Shown: positions 25,676 to 33,725 of the stretch, piece after piece
How positions within the stretch are numbered: the first letter of the stretch is position 1
Layout: every line of letters starts with the position of its first letter
Assembly: GCA_041582875.1 (NCBI GenBank)
Contig: JBFHGX010000011.1
Coordinates: 1-48,545, forward strand
Direction: 5' to 3'
DNA: 48,545 nucleotides
Source of the DNA: UBA6244 sp041582875
GTDB taxonomy: Bacteria > Bacteroidota > Bacteroidia > Bacteroidales > F082
The notes under the pieces: model-generated
Told to the model about the DNA's origin: nothing
Databases searched by the model: none
Seen by the model: the letters and a program-made list of their open reading frames with translations, nothing else
Made by a program: the position numbers and the translations under genes

Positions 25676-27775
25676 ATGCTAATCCATAAAAACATCAACA
25701 ATTTATACGTCAAGTTTAAGCTGTTTTACCCCGTTTTTATTGGATCAATATTGGCCATTGCGCTCATCACATTTGTTTTGGTAAGCAAAGCCCGTATGGA
25801 AATATACAAGCAGGCCGAAAACAGCATGATATTGGAGGTAAATACCATCCGAAGTATGTTTGAACGCGAAAGGGAACTCAAGCTGGAAAAGGTTAGACGG
25901 GATCTAAAAGTAGCACACGAACTCTTTTACCGGCAAGCCATCACCTACCTGCCAGTGCCCATCTCTATCGAGGCAATGAATCAGCAAACGCATCAAACCT
26001 CTCATTTTGATATTCCTACAATGATGCGAAATGATCAACCTGTATTTCAATCCTCCGACTTCCCCAATGAAATGCATCAACTATTTGGGGGCACTACCAC
26101 TATTTTTCAAAAAATTGACAGCGGATTTGTACGCATCGCTACCAATGTGCTTAACACATCCGGAACACCGGCCACAGGCACTTATATCCCCAACAATTCT
26201 CCTGTTGCCAAAACCATCAAACTAGGGAAGATTTTCGAAGGCAGAGCATTTGTTGTAAATGACTGGTATATTACAGCTTACGAACCTATTTACCACAAAG
26301 ACACCCTTGCCGGGATGCTCTATGTAGGAGATAAAGAAAAAGATTTGGATAAACTTAAAAGCACAATTCAAAATCTTGAAATTGGTGGTGACGGATATAT
26401 TTTTGTTCTGGATAAAGACCAAAACAATATTATTGAACCCTCACAATCTGAAAAGAATGCTGTTCATAAAGAATTCATACCCTATCTTTCCAGAAATGAA
26501 TCAGGAAAAATCCGTTTTCGGTCCAAAACAAATAGAAAAGAGTATTTACTGGCTTACACCCCTTATGAAGCATTTAACCTAACCATTGTTGCTATGGCTC
26601 CAACAGAGGAAATAACCTCCGGGTCCATAAAAAATATAATTATCACTGCCATTTATTTCGCGTTACTAATTTCCGTTCTCTTTATCGTCATGGTGATGTT
26701 TACTACTACCCGTAGAGTTCATCGTTTGCTCAATGCCATACGCCTAAGTAACATAAAATTAAGATCGGCAAAAGACGCGTTGCGTCAAAGTGAATACAAT
26801 TTCAGAACCTTGTTTAATAACAGTAGCGATGAAATGTTGGTAGCCGACATGCAAGGCAATATTTTGGAAATGAATGAAATGGCAATTAACACACTGGAAT
26901 ACAGTCGCGAAGAGTTACTTAGGATGAACCTATTGGATTTGAAACCGGAAAAGCATGGCAAAAACTTCCTCGAAAACAGAAATCAACTTCGGCATGCCGG
27001 AAGCTTGATATACGACTCGGAATACATCACCAAAACAGGTAAAATTATCCCCGTTGAAATCAATAGTAGACTACTAGACTTCAATCAACAAAATGCTGTA
27101 TTAAGCATCTCGCGCAACCTGAAAAGCCGCAACGAACTGGAGCGCAAGGTGCTTAGCGCAGTCATTCAAACCGAAGAACGCGAACGTGAACGATTTTCGA
27201 AGGACATGCACGATGGTCTTGGTCCCATGCTTTCAGCGGTTAAATTATATGTTGGCGAATTAGCCGACGCACAGGCTTCATTCGAAGAAAAAGCAAATTA
27301 CATCAAACAGATAAATGAGATTATTGATGAGGCAGTATCGAGTACGCGAGAAATTTCGAATAATCTCATGCCACGTGTAATTCATGAATATGGAGTAGTA
27401 AAAGCCATTCAGGCTTTTTGTAACAAAATAAATCTTGCTAATCGAATCAAAATCGAGTTTAGCACCAATGGTGTTGAACAATCTATGGATAAAAACATTC
27501 AATTGATTTTATTTCGCGTAATCAGCGAATTAATAAACAATACCATTAAACACGCAAAAGCGTCATTGATAAATATTAACATTGACGTTAAAAAGGAGAA
27601 AATAAGGGTTGAATTCACAGACAATGGAATTGGATTTGATACCGAGAAAATAATGAGCAACAAAAGAGTGGGCATCGGGTTGAAAAGTATTATCAGCAGA
27701 ATAAAGTCAATCAACGGTAGTTGTCAGTTCAGTAGCGAAGAAGGAAAGGGATTTAGAATTATTATAGAGATATAA
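25676..27775 (+). CDS. Membrane sensor histidine kinase: Cache-PAS-HisKA_3-HATPase
   Basis: 699 residues. TM1 at about 17-38; a periplasmic Cache-type sensor (about 39-310) with the typical GRAFVVNDWYITAYEPI and GGDGYIFVLDKDQN blocks; TM2 at about 316-340; a PAS domain (about 372-475, FRTLFNNSSDEMLVADMQGN); then a NarX/DesK-type kinase core. The phospho-accepting histidine is H512 in DMHDGLGPMLSAV, characteristic of HisKA_3, and the ATPase domain shows ELINNTIKHA, DNGIGFD and GIGLKSI. Cache sensors bind small organic ligands; which one is not evident. The NarL-type regulator just downstream is the expected partner, since this kinase class pairs with LuxR-HTH regulators. Confidence 0.92.
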   Translation: MLIHKNINNLYVKFKLFYPVFIGSILAIALITFVLVSKARMEIYKQAENSMILEVNTIRSMFERERELKLEKVRRDLKVAHELFYRQAITYLPVPISIEAMNQQTHQTSHFDIPTMMRNDQPVFQSSDFPNEMHQLFGGTTTIFQKIDSGFVRIATNVLNTSGTPATGTYIPNNSPVAKTIKLGKIFEGRAFVVNDWYITAYEPIYHKDTLAGMLYVGDKEKDLDKLKSTIQNLEIGGDGYIFVLDKDQNNIIEPSQSEKNAVHKEFIPYLSRNESGKIRFRSKTNRKEYLLAYTPYEAFNLTIVAMAPTEEITSGSIKNIIITAIYFALLISVLFIVMVMFTTTRRVHRLLNAIRLSNIKLRSAKDALRQSEYNFRTLFNNSSDEMLVADMQGNILEMNEMAINTLEYSREELLRMNLLDLKPEKHGKNFLENRNQLRHAGSLIYDSEYITKTGKIIPVEINSRLLDFNQQNAVLSISRNLKSRNELERKVLSAVIQTEERERERFSKDMHDGLGPMLSAVKLYVGELADAQASFEEKANYIKQINEIIDEAVSSTREISNNLMPRVIHEYGVVKAIQAFCNKINLANRIKIEFSTNGVEQSMDKNIQLILFRVISELINNTIKHAKASLININIDVKKEKIRVEFTDNGIGFDTEKIMSNKRVGIGLKSIISRIKSINGSCQFSSEEGKGFRIIIEI

Positions 27776-27801
27776 TGCTAGGGGAGTTCGTTTTTCTTTG
27801 C

Positions 27802-27809
27802 TATTTTTG
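27802..27809 (+). promoter_or_regulatory. Putative minus-7 box (TATTTTTG) for the NarL-type regulator
   Basis: Perfect TAnnTTTG, 18 bases before the ATG at 27828, so the regulator may also be transcribed apart from its kinase. It falls inside the upstream extension that a TTG start at 27798 would translate, which supports the ATG. Confidence 0.5.
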
Positions 27810-27827
27810 CGATTCACAAGAAATTTC

Positions 27828-28475
27828 ATGGAAGACTCCATAAGAATCATTATAGTAGACGATCACGAGATTTTTCGCAATGGCCTCAAGATGGTACTTG
27901 GGAAACTTCCGTATGTACGCGTGGTTGGCGAAGCTGGTAATGGTCAGGAATTCCTTGATTTAATCCGTGTTACACCAACTGATATCGTACTTATGGATAT
28001 CGAAATGCCTGTGATGTCAGGAATTGATGCCACCACTATTGCACTAAAAGAACACCCGGGATTAAAGATTATCGCCCTTACTATGTTTAACGACGACGAT
28101 TACATCCAAAGCATGATGGATGCCGGAGTTCGTGGATTTCTGATTAAGAACATCAACAAAGACACCCTCGACAAAGCCATCAGAACGGTTTCAAACGGAA
28201 GCACTTACTACAGCGAAGAGCTGTTTAACTTTTTCACCAAAAGATTTACCGCGGAAGAAAAGCCCAAAGAACATGATGTAAAATTTACTGCACGCGAAAA
28301 GGAAATCATGCAACTGCTTTCAGAAGGTCTGAGCAACAAACAGATAGCTGACGTACTTTACATTAGTGAACGGACAGTGGTCGGGCACAAATCGAATTTA
28401 CTGGCTAAAACCGGGTGCAAAAACGCCATCAGTCTATTGGCCTATGCTGTGAAACATAAACTGGTGATTATTTAG
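27828..28475 (+). CDS. NarL/FixJ-family response regulator (REC + LuxR-type HTH)
   Basis: 215 residues from the ATG at 27828 (MEDSIRIIIVDDHE). A receiver domain (about 5-120) has the acidic pair in IIVDDHE, the phospho-acceptor D57 in LMDIEMPVMSG, a threonine in ALTMFN and a lysine in FLIKN. The DNA-binding domain (about 150-213) is a LuxR-type HTH: FTAREKEIMQLLSEGLSNKQIADVLYISERTV. It is the likely partner of the preceding Cache-PAS kinase. Phosphorylation would drive dimerisation and DNA binding. Target genes cannot be named from the window; the adjacent msrB and CotH genes are possible but untested. Confidence 0.93.
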   Translation: MEDSIRIIIVDDHEIFRNGLKMVLGKLPYVRVVGEAGNGQEFLDLIRVTPTDIVLMDIEMPVMSGIDATTIALKEHPGLKIIALTMFNDDDYIQSMMDAGVRGFLIKNINKDTLDKAIRTVSNGSTYYSEELFNFFTKRFTAEEKPKEHDVKFTAREKEIMQLLSEGLSNKQIADVLYISERTVVGHKSNLLAKTGCKNAISLLAYAVKHKLVII

Positions 28476-28551
28476 TCTCATAGAATCTATAGTCTGAGAT
28501 AAATTTTAACTTACTGAATATCAATACCAAAGTAATCTATTTCAGGAAAAA

Positions 28552-30099
28552 TTGGACAATAACCCGAAGATACTATCATTCAAAAACTTGTTCAAATCCA
28601 ACAAGCCGCTATCCGCATATTTACTTTTCATTGCATCTCTGTTATTAGTTTTTATATACATAGACTACCATCATATTATCTTTTACAGACCCCAGGCACT
28701 TCACTTTATGCGACAAACAGACTGTCTGGCTTTTATTCAATCGTACTATAATATGGGTATGGAATTTTTCACACCACGCGTACTAAATCTTCAAAGTACA
28801 GACGGAAAAGCAATGGGAGAATTTCCTATTTTGTACTATATAACTGCTGCTTTCTATCATTTATTTGGACCACATGAATTCATCCTTAGATTGATTAATC
28901 TGGCGTTGATTTCTATTGGGTTCTTTAATATCTTCAGGTTATTCCTAGTCCTATTAAATGATATCGTTTATGCATTTACGTTCACTTTTATCTTTCTGTC
29001 ATCAACCGTTTTGTTGTATTATGCCAATAATTTTTTACCCGATGCCGGAGCTTTGGGTCTAACATTTTCAGCCTTCTATTACTTTTACCGTTTTATTACA
29101 AATCAAAATGATCGAAAATATTTCATCATAAGTACCATCTTACTCACTTTTGCTTCGCTTATAAAAATAACCTACGGGATATACCTTGTCGCTGCCCTGC
29201 TGACCTATGTTTTCTCAATCAGCTTCCTTTTCAAAAGACAGAAACTAACAATAAACAGGGGGTATTTACTTGGCTATATTTTGGCTATACTCCTCATTGT
29301 TGGCTGGTATTTTTATGTGATTTATTACAACAACGCCAACCATGTTGAATCATTTCTAACCACAACAACACCCATATGGAAACTATCGGCAGACAGAATA
29401 TCCATTGTTTGGGATTATATCACCCATTATTGGTATTACGAGTACTACTACCCTACTAGCATTCACACCATGTTTGTTATTGTGATTGCAGGATTATTTT
29501 TCATCAATAAAACCGACAAGATTTTTCTTTTTTTTGTCAGCACAACCATTCTGGGAAGTGCATGCTATATCATGTTGTTCTTCAATCAATTTAAGGACCA
29601 TGATTACTATTTTCTCACACTCATCCCAACCATACTCCTTCTTGTTATTAATTCTTTCATGTCCATCAAAAATAATTACCCAAAACTTGTTAACTCATGG
29701 ATTACCAAAATCATTCTAATTACGATTATGGTTCTTAGTTTAAATTTTGGCCGGGAAAAATTAACAAACCGATATATAACTCCTGACATCATTTTTTCTC
29801 CTATTGGCATACAGCTAAATCATGGGGATCAATACCTCCAGAGTATAAATGTACACCAGACGGATAAAATAGTGGTTATTAAAGATAACACACCCAATGG
29901 TAGCTTATATTTTTTAAACCGAAGAGGTTGGACATTTGCAGATACCAACAAATTGGCAAAATCTAAAGCCATTTTATTGCAAAGTGATTTCCTCATACTT
30001 ACGGATACCACATTAATTAACAACACAACTATTGCTCATCTTAAAAAAACCAAAGTTGGCGAATTTAATTCAGCAGCCATATATCAACTAATCAAATGA
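28552..30099 (+). CDS. Multi-pass GT-C glycosyltransferase (ArnT/PMT-like)
   Basis: 515 residues with about ten hydrophobic segments from residue 22 to about 390, then a soluble C-terminal part of about 120 residues. The overall look fits GT-C enzymes that transfer sugars from polyprenyl-phosphate donors at the membrane (ArnT, PMT, PF13231-like). The first periplasmic loop after TM1 contains RQTDCLAF and later GEFPILYYI, the kind of acidic loop where GT-C enzymes hold their catalytic Asp/Glu. The start codon appears to be TTG at 28552: no in-frame ATG lies between the upstream stop and this point, and the next ATG would delete TM1. wecB follows 43 bases later, suggesting a surface glycan role. 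Donor and acceptor are unknown. Confidence 0.75.
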   Translation: MDNNPKILSFKNLFKSNKPLSAYLLFIASLLLVFIYIDYHHIIFYRPQALHFMRQTDCLAFIQSYYNMGMEFFTPRVLNLQSTDGKAMGEFPILYYITAAFYHLFGPHEFILRLINLALISIGFFNIFRLFLVLLNDIVYAFTFTFIFLSSTVLLYYANNFLPDAGALGLTFSAFYYFYRFITNQNDRKYFIISTILLTFASLIKITYGIYLVAALLTYVFSISFLFKRQKLTINRGYLLGYILAILLIVGWYFYVIYYNNANHVESFLTTTTPIWKLSADRISIVWDYITHYWYYEYYYPTSIHTMFVIVIAGLFFINKTDKIFLFFVSTTILGSACYIMLFFNQFKDHDYYFLTLIPTILLLVINSFMSIKNNYPKLVNSWITKIILITIMVLSLNFGREKLTNRYITPDIIFSPIGIQLNHGDQYLQSINVHQTDKIVVIKDNTPNGSLYFLNRRGWTFADTNKLAKSKAILLQSDFLILTDTTLINNTTIAHLKKTKVGEFNSAAIYQLIK

Positions 30100-30142
30100 C
30101 TTATTAAAAATTCCACCATCTTTGTCAATGAAACGAATGTAA

Positions 30143-31291
30143 ATGAAAAAAATAGTAACCATTATAGGTGCCCGACCTCAGATTATCAAAGCGGCAGCTT
30201 TAAGCAGAGCCATCGCTCACCACTTTTCTGACAAGCTGACTGAAATAATCGTCCACACGGGTCAGCACTACGACGACAACATGTCGCAGGTTTTCTTTGA
30301 TGAATTGGGCATTCCTGAACCCCATTACAACTTGAAAATTGGTAGCGCAACTCACGGTGTTCAAACTGCCCGGATGATTGAAGGAATAGAAACCATCCTG
30401 CTTAAAGAAAAACCTGATTATTTGGTGCTCTATGGTGACACGAACTCGACGCTGGCTGGTGCGATAGCCGCTGCAAAGATGAACATCCCCATCGTCCACA
30501 TTGAAGCGGGTTTGCGGTCATTTAACAAATCCATGCCTGAAGAAATAAACCGGATCATGTGCGACCATGCTTCTACCCTGCTTTTCAGTCCTACCCTTAC
30601 GGGATTTCAAAATTTGATCAACGAAGGTTTTGATAAATCTTATGCATCACCTTTTAGTGCAGATCATCCCGGGATTTTCCATTGTGGAGATGTGATGTAC
30701 GACAACAGTCACTTTTTTAATGAGTTGGCGAAAAAAAAGAGTTCCGTTATTAAAGATAACCAACTGGATTCAGAACAGTACATACTGTGTACCATTCATC
30801 GAAATACCAATACGGATGATCCCAAAAGACTACAATCCATATCTTCAACCTTATTAAATATTGCAAACAATCATCAGGAAATCATCCTACTGCCACTGCA
30901 TCCACGAACTACCAAACTACTCAAAACCAATCTTGGTGCCGATCTTCTTCAAAAACTAGAACACAATCCACGAATAAAGATTGTGCCCCCGGTTTCATTT
31001 CTTGACATGATACAATTGGAAAGCCAATGTAAATTGGTTATTACTGACTCAGGAGGCGTTCAAAAAGAGGCTTACTTTTTCAAAAAACCATCCATCATTC
31101 TGCGATCAGAAACGGAGTGGGTTGAAATTGTTGAGCAGAAATCAGCGGTTGTTGCGGATGCAGATCCACTTAGAATTATGGAGGCCTATAAACACTTTAC
31201 GAACCCGAATGCACTATTGTCTTTCCCTCCCCTATTTGGAGACGGGCATGCTGCTGAATTTATCTGTCGCACCTTGTTGAATCAAAAATAA
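30143..31291 (+). CDS. wecB: UDP-N-acetylglucosamine 2-epimerase (non-hydrolysing)
   Basis: 382 residues, normal length for the family. It interconverts UDP-GlcNAc and UDP-ManNAc, giving the ManNAc precursor for surface polysaccharides. Conserved blocks: IIGARPQIIKAAAL, HTGQHYDDNMSQVFF, YGDTNSTLAGAIAA, HIEAGLRSFNKSMPEEINR and, in the nucleotide-binding C-terminal half, VITDSGGVQKEAYFFKKP. The enzyme is cytoplasmic. It lies just after a GT-C glycosyltransferase on the same strand; other glycan genes would be expected elsewhere. Nothing is missing from the active-site motifs. Confidence 0.94.
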   Translation: MKKIVTIIGARPQIIKAAALSRAIAHHFSDKLTEIIVHTGQHYDDNMSQVFFDELGIPEPHYNLKIGSATHGVQTARMIEGIETILLKEKPDYLVLYGDTNSTLAGAIAAAKMNIPIVHIEAGLRSFNKSMPEEINRIMCDHASTLLFSPTLTGFQNLINEGFDKSYASPFSADHPGIFHCGDVMYDNSHFFNELAKKKSSVIKDNQLDSEQYILCTIHRNTNTDDPKRLQSISSTLLNIANNHQEIILLPLHPRTTKLLKTNLGADLLQKLEHNPRIKIVPPVSFLDMIQLESQCKLVITDSGGVQKEAYFFKKPSIILRSETEWVEIVEQKSAVVADADPLRIMEAYKHFTNPNALLSFPPLFGDGHAAEFICRTLLNQK

Positions 31292-31355
31292 CCAGGTTCA
31301 GACCACTTCGAATAAGCTAACGTGTAAAACATCAAAGATTTAATGACAAAATCGC

Positions 31356-31385
31356 TTGGTTATTAAAATGTTTTTTGTACTTTTG
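31356..31385 (+). promoter_or_regulatory. Promoter of the rpsF-rpsR-rplI operon (TTG-N19-TACTTTTG)
   Basis: TTG at 31356-31358 and TACTTTTG at 31378-31385 have the ideal 19-base spacing of the Bacteroidota housekeeping promoter. The ATG of rpsF is 51 bases further. This is the best two-part promoter in the window. Confidence 0.8.
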
Positions 31386-31436
31386 CACACCATTTTTTAC
31401 ACATTAATAATCAATTAATTAACTAATTATTTTATT

Positions 31437-31793
31437 ATGAACCAGTACGAAACCGTTTTCATTTTAACTCCCGTTTTGTCTGAAGATCAGATGAAGGAAG
31501 CGGTAAAAAAGTATGAGACTTTTCTCAACGACAATGGTGCTACCATCGTGCATCGCGAAAACTGGGGATTACGTAAACTCGTATATCCCATCCAAAAAAA
31601 ATCCACCGGATTTTACCACCTGTTTGAATACAACGCTCCTGGCGATATGATTGCCAAGATCGAAGTTCAACTTAAACGCGACGAACGTGTTCTTCGCTTC
31701 CTCACTGTAAAGCTCGACAAACATGCTATTGCATACAACGAGAAAAAACGCAGAAACAAAGCTGCAGAAGCTACTGCTGAAAAGGAAGCATAA
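31437..31793 (+). CDS. rpsF: 30S ribosomal protein bS6
   Basis: 118 residues. bS6 binds bS18 on the platform of the small subunit. The start MNQYETVFILTPVL and the block ENWGLRKLVYPIQKKSTGFYHLFEY are standard. The C-terminus is an Ala/Glu/Lys-rich tail (NKAAEATAEKEA). It is the first gene of the three-gene ribosomal operon, with rpsR 28 bases on. The region before the ATG is A/T-only with no Shine-Dalgarno sequence, as is usual in this phylum. The leader after the promoter is about 45 bases and lacks the GC-rich bulged element of the known S6:S18 leader RNA. Confidence 0.97.
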   Translation: MNQYETVFILTPVLSEDQMKEAVKKYETFLNDNGATIVHRENWGLRKLVYPIQKKSTGFYHLFEYNAPGDMIAKIEVQLKRDERVLRFLTVKLDKHAIAYNEKKRRNKAAEATAEKEA

Positions 31794-31821
31794 TTTATTC
31801 ATCCATCTAAATTAAAGAACC

Positions 31822-32091
31822 ATGGCACAACCTAATTCAGATATTAAATATCTAACTCCGATTGCAGTTGACACCAAAAAGAAAAAATACTGCCGGTTTA
31901 AAAAAAGTCGCATCAAGTATATCGACTATAAAGACGCAAACTTCTTGCTTAAATTTGTTAACGAACAAGGTAAATTATTACCACGTCGTTTAACAGGTAC
32001 ATCAACCAAATATCAAAAGAAAGTGGCTCAAGCAGTTAAGCGCGCCCGTCACCTGGCTTTAATGCCTTACGTAGCTGACTTATTAAAATAA
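31822..32091 (+). CDS. rpsR: 30S ribosomal protein bS18
   Basis: 89 residues. bS18 is the partner of bS6 on the 30S platform. Family features: KKKYCRFKKSRIKYIDYKD, LPRRLTGTSTKYQKKVAQAVKRARHLALMPY. Only one cysteine (in KYCRF) is present, so this is a zinc-independent form. In Bacteroidota, bS18, bS6 and bS21 have been described as forming the pocket that holds the 16S 3' end and hides the anti-SD. No SD precedes its own ATG, but one begins directly at its stop codon, for rplI. Confidence 0.97.
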   Translation: MAQPNSDIKYLTPIAVDTKKKKYCRFKKSRIKYIDYKDANFLLKFVNEQGKLLPRRLTGTSTKYQKKVAQAVKRARHLALMPYVADLLK

Positions 32092-32098
32092 AGGAGGG
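32091..32098 (+). promoter_or_regulatory. Strong Shine-Dalgarno sequence (AAGGAGGG) before rplI
   Basis: A consensus AGGAGG core at 32092-32097 overlaps the end of the rpsR stop codon and lies 9 bases before the rplI ATG. It is the only such sequence found directly before a gene start in this window; the other starts examined have A/T-rich upstream bases. Confidence 0.85.
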
Positions 32099-32106
32099 AA
32101 ATAGAA

Positions 32107-32556
32107 ATGGAAGTAATTCTTAAACAAGATGTAAACGGAGTAGGTTATAAAAATGACTTGCTTGTCGTGAAGAATGGATTTGGAAGAAACTATCTGATCC
32201 CTAAAGGGCTGGCAGTAATCGCAGACAAATCAGGAAAAAAGGTGTTAGCTGAAGTTAAAAAGCAACAAGCCTTTAAAGAAGAAAAAATTCTTAATGAAGT
32301 TAATTCAATTGCTGAATTGCTTACTGATTTGGAATTGACTATTGGCACGAAAGCTGCTGCAACAGGTAAAATTTTCGGTTCAGTTAACTCTATCATCATT
32401 GCCAATGCCATTAAAGAAGCCAAAAATATCGAAATCGACCGTAAAAAAATTATGCTTGATGACGATCACATTAAAGAAGTTGGTGTTTATTCGGCTATTA
32501 TTAAATTGCACAAAGGCGTACAGGTTGAGGTTAAACTCAATGTAGTTGCTGAGTAA
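32107..32556 (+). CDS. rplI: 50S ribosomal protein bL9
   Basis: 149 residues. bL9 binds 23S rRNA near the L1 stalk and reaches out along the ribosome surface. The N-terminal domain starts MEVILKQDVNGVGYKNDLLVVKNGFGRNYLIPKGLA; the long central helix and the C-terminal domain (KIFGSVNSIIIANAI, VGVYSAIIKLHKGVQVEVKLNVV) are intact. It is the last gene of the operon, 15 bases after rpsR, and unlike its neighbours it has a strong SD. A rho-independent terminator follows the stop codon within 25 bases. Confidence 0.97.
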   Translation: MEVILKQDVNGVGYKNDLLVVKNGFGRNYLIPKGLAVIADKSGKKVLAEVKKQQAFKEEKILNEVNSIAELLTDLELTIGTKAAATGKIFGSVNSIIIANAIKEAKNIEIDRKKIMLDDDHIKEVGVYSAIIKLHKGVQVEVKLNVVAE

Positions 32557-32578
32557 TCAATTTAGTTTACTATATTTG
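32546..32578 (+). promoter_or_regulatory. Putative promoter of the RNA methyltransferase (TTG-N22-TATATTTG)
   Basis: TTG at 32546-32548 lies inside the end of rplI and TATATTTG at 32571-32578. The spacing of 22 bases is near the upper limit. The last base of the box is the first base of the rplI terminator stem, so transcription would begin inside the hairpin sequence. Confidence 0.55.
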
Positions 32579-32615
32579 AAACCCTCTTGGCCTGGCTAAG
32601 AGGGTTTCTTTTTTT
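32578..32615 (+). terminator. Intrinsic terminator of the ribosomal protein operon
   Basis: A perfect 11-bp stem (32578-32588 with 32598-32608) with a 9-base loop is followed by seven Ts (32609-32615). It starts 21 bases after the rplI stop codon. Confidence 0.93.
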
Positions 32616-32627
32616 AAATCAGATGTG

Positions 32628-33389
32628 ATGTTGAGTAAAAATAAAACCAAATTTGTCAATGCACTTTTATCCAAAAAGCAACGCGAGCAAATGCAATTGT
32701 TCAGGGTGGAAGGATCAAACAACGTCATCGACTTTCTACAAAGCGGATTGGAGGCCACCGAAATATTTGCCACGGAAAATTGGATAAATGCTCATCTAGA
32801 TCTCATTTCAGATCATAAAAGTGAGGCGATTACTGAAGCAGAGATGAAAAAAATAACTGCGTTAACTACCCCATCAGATGTTTTGGCATTATTCGCGCTT
32901 CCGAATCAACATTCACTACCCGCTTCCCAATTAAGCTCCTTAGCGCTCATGCTCGACGACATAAAAGACCCGGGCAATTTGGGTACCATCATACGCACAG
33001 CAGACTGGTTTGGCATTCGCCACATCATATGCTCCAACTCAACTACTGACGCCTTTAGTCCGAAAGTTGTCCAAGCCAGCATGGGTTCCCTCTCCCGAGT
33101 AAACATTCAATACACCGAGCTCAAAACAGTCCTGACATCGTTAAAACAAGACGTCCCGGTATACGGAGCACTTCTTGAAGGGAAATCAATTCAAAATATT
33201 TCGCATTCAGGTCCGGGAATTATCCTTATCGGAAGTGAAGCTCACGGCATTAACCCAAATCTTTTTTCTCACATCAATCAAAAAATAACCATTCCGGCCG
33301 GACCACCCAGTAACTCAGGAAAAGCAGAGTCGCTCAACGCGTCCATCGCAACAGCCATCATCTGCTATCAGCTAACTAAAGCACAATAA
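32628..33389 (+). CDS. SpoU/TrmH-family RNA 2'-O-ribose methyltransferase
   Basis: 253 residues from the ATG at 32628; a GTG three bases earlier is also possible. It methylates ribose 2'-OH groups of rRNA or tRNA with SAM. The N-terminal substrate-binding domain (about 1-95) includes KFVNALLSKKQREQMQLFRVEG. The trefoil-knot SPOUT domain shows the three family motifs: DDIKDPGNLGTIIRTADWFG, IILIGSEAHGI and AESLNASIATAI. Its layout resembles RlmB/TsnR-type 23S methyltransferases, but the target nucleotide cannot be assigned. It sits directly after the ribosomal operon terminator with its own putative promoter. A link to ribosome maturation fits the context but is not proven. Confidence 0.9.
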   Translation: MLSKNKTKFVNALLSKKQREQMQLFRVEGSNNVIDFLQSGLEATEIFATENWINAHLDLISDHKSEAITEAEMKKITALTTPSDVLALFALPNQHSLPASQLSSLALMLDDIKDPGNLGTIIRTADWFGIRHIICSNSTTDAFSPKVVQASMGSLSRVNIQYTELKTVLTSLKQDVPVYGALLEGKSIQNISHSGPGIILIGSEAHGINPNLFSHINQKITIPAGPPSNSGKAESLNASIATAIICYQLTKAQ

Positions 33390-33436
33390 AACTAAATATT
33401 ATATCGACTAACTTATATATTACATTCAATTATTGG

Positions 33437-33444
33437 TATTTTTG
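33437..33444 (+). promoter_or_regulatory. Putative minus-7 box (TATTTTTG) for the small Cys/His-rich protein
   Basis: Perfect TAnnTTTG, 17 bases before the ATG at 33462. No TTG at the usual distance. Confidence 0.5.
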
Positions 33445-33461
33445 CAAAAAAAGTCAAGAAG

Positions 33462-33725
33462 ATGTATATTAAGGTTTTATTGATAACAATTGTATTTATT
33501 GGTCTGGCTGTAGCCGGATTCGCTATAAAAATGTTTTTTGTGAAAAACGGTGAGTTTAAAAAACAATGCTCATCTGTTGACCCTCACACCGGAAAAGCCT
33601 TAGGTTGTTCATGTGAAGGTGCACCAGGAGACGGCAGATGTAGAAAGGAAGGTGAGTCGAAACATAGCCATCATGAACACAAGGCATCCCCAATTGTGGC
33701 TCAATTTAAAGAATTAGAAGTTTAA
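33462..33725 (+). CDS. Small Cys/His-rich membrane protein of unknown function
   Basis: 87 residues. One N-terminal membrane segment (about 4-26, LLITIVFIGLAVAGFAIKMFF) is followed by a short tail with four cysteines (C36, C49, C51, C60) and a histidine cluster (H68, H70, H71, H73). The tail could bind a metal. Small proteins starting with a similar hydrophobic segment and a KxGEFxxxC motif are widespread in Bacteroidota and annotated only as membrane or secreted protein; that recollection is not checked here. The stop codon (33723-33725) abuts the stop codon of the convergent apbE with no base between. No function is assigned; the position beside apbE and nqr suggests a possible tie to respiration. 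Confidence 0.7.
   Translation: MYIKVLLITIVFIGLAVAGFAIKMFFVKNGEFKKQCSSVDPHTGKALGCSCEGAPGDGRCRKEGESKHSHHEHKASPIVAQFKELEV

Noticed and set aside
27798..27827. TTG start for the NarL regulator
   Set aside because: The extra residues cover the minus-7 box, and family members begin near MEDSIRIIIVDDHE.
28476..28551. Hairpin TCTCA...TGAGA after the NarL regulator as a terminator
   Set aside because: Only 5 bp with a long loop and no T-run at a useful distance.
31386..31436. Possible S6:S18-binding leader RNA before rpsF
   Set aside because: The leader after the promoter is only about 45 bases and almost purely A/T; the GC-containing bulged stem and pseudoknot of that motif are not there.
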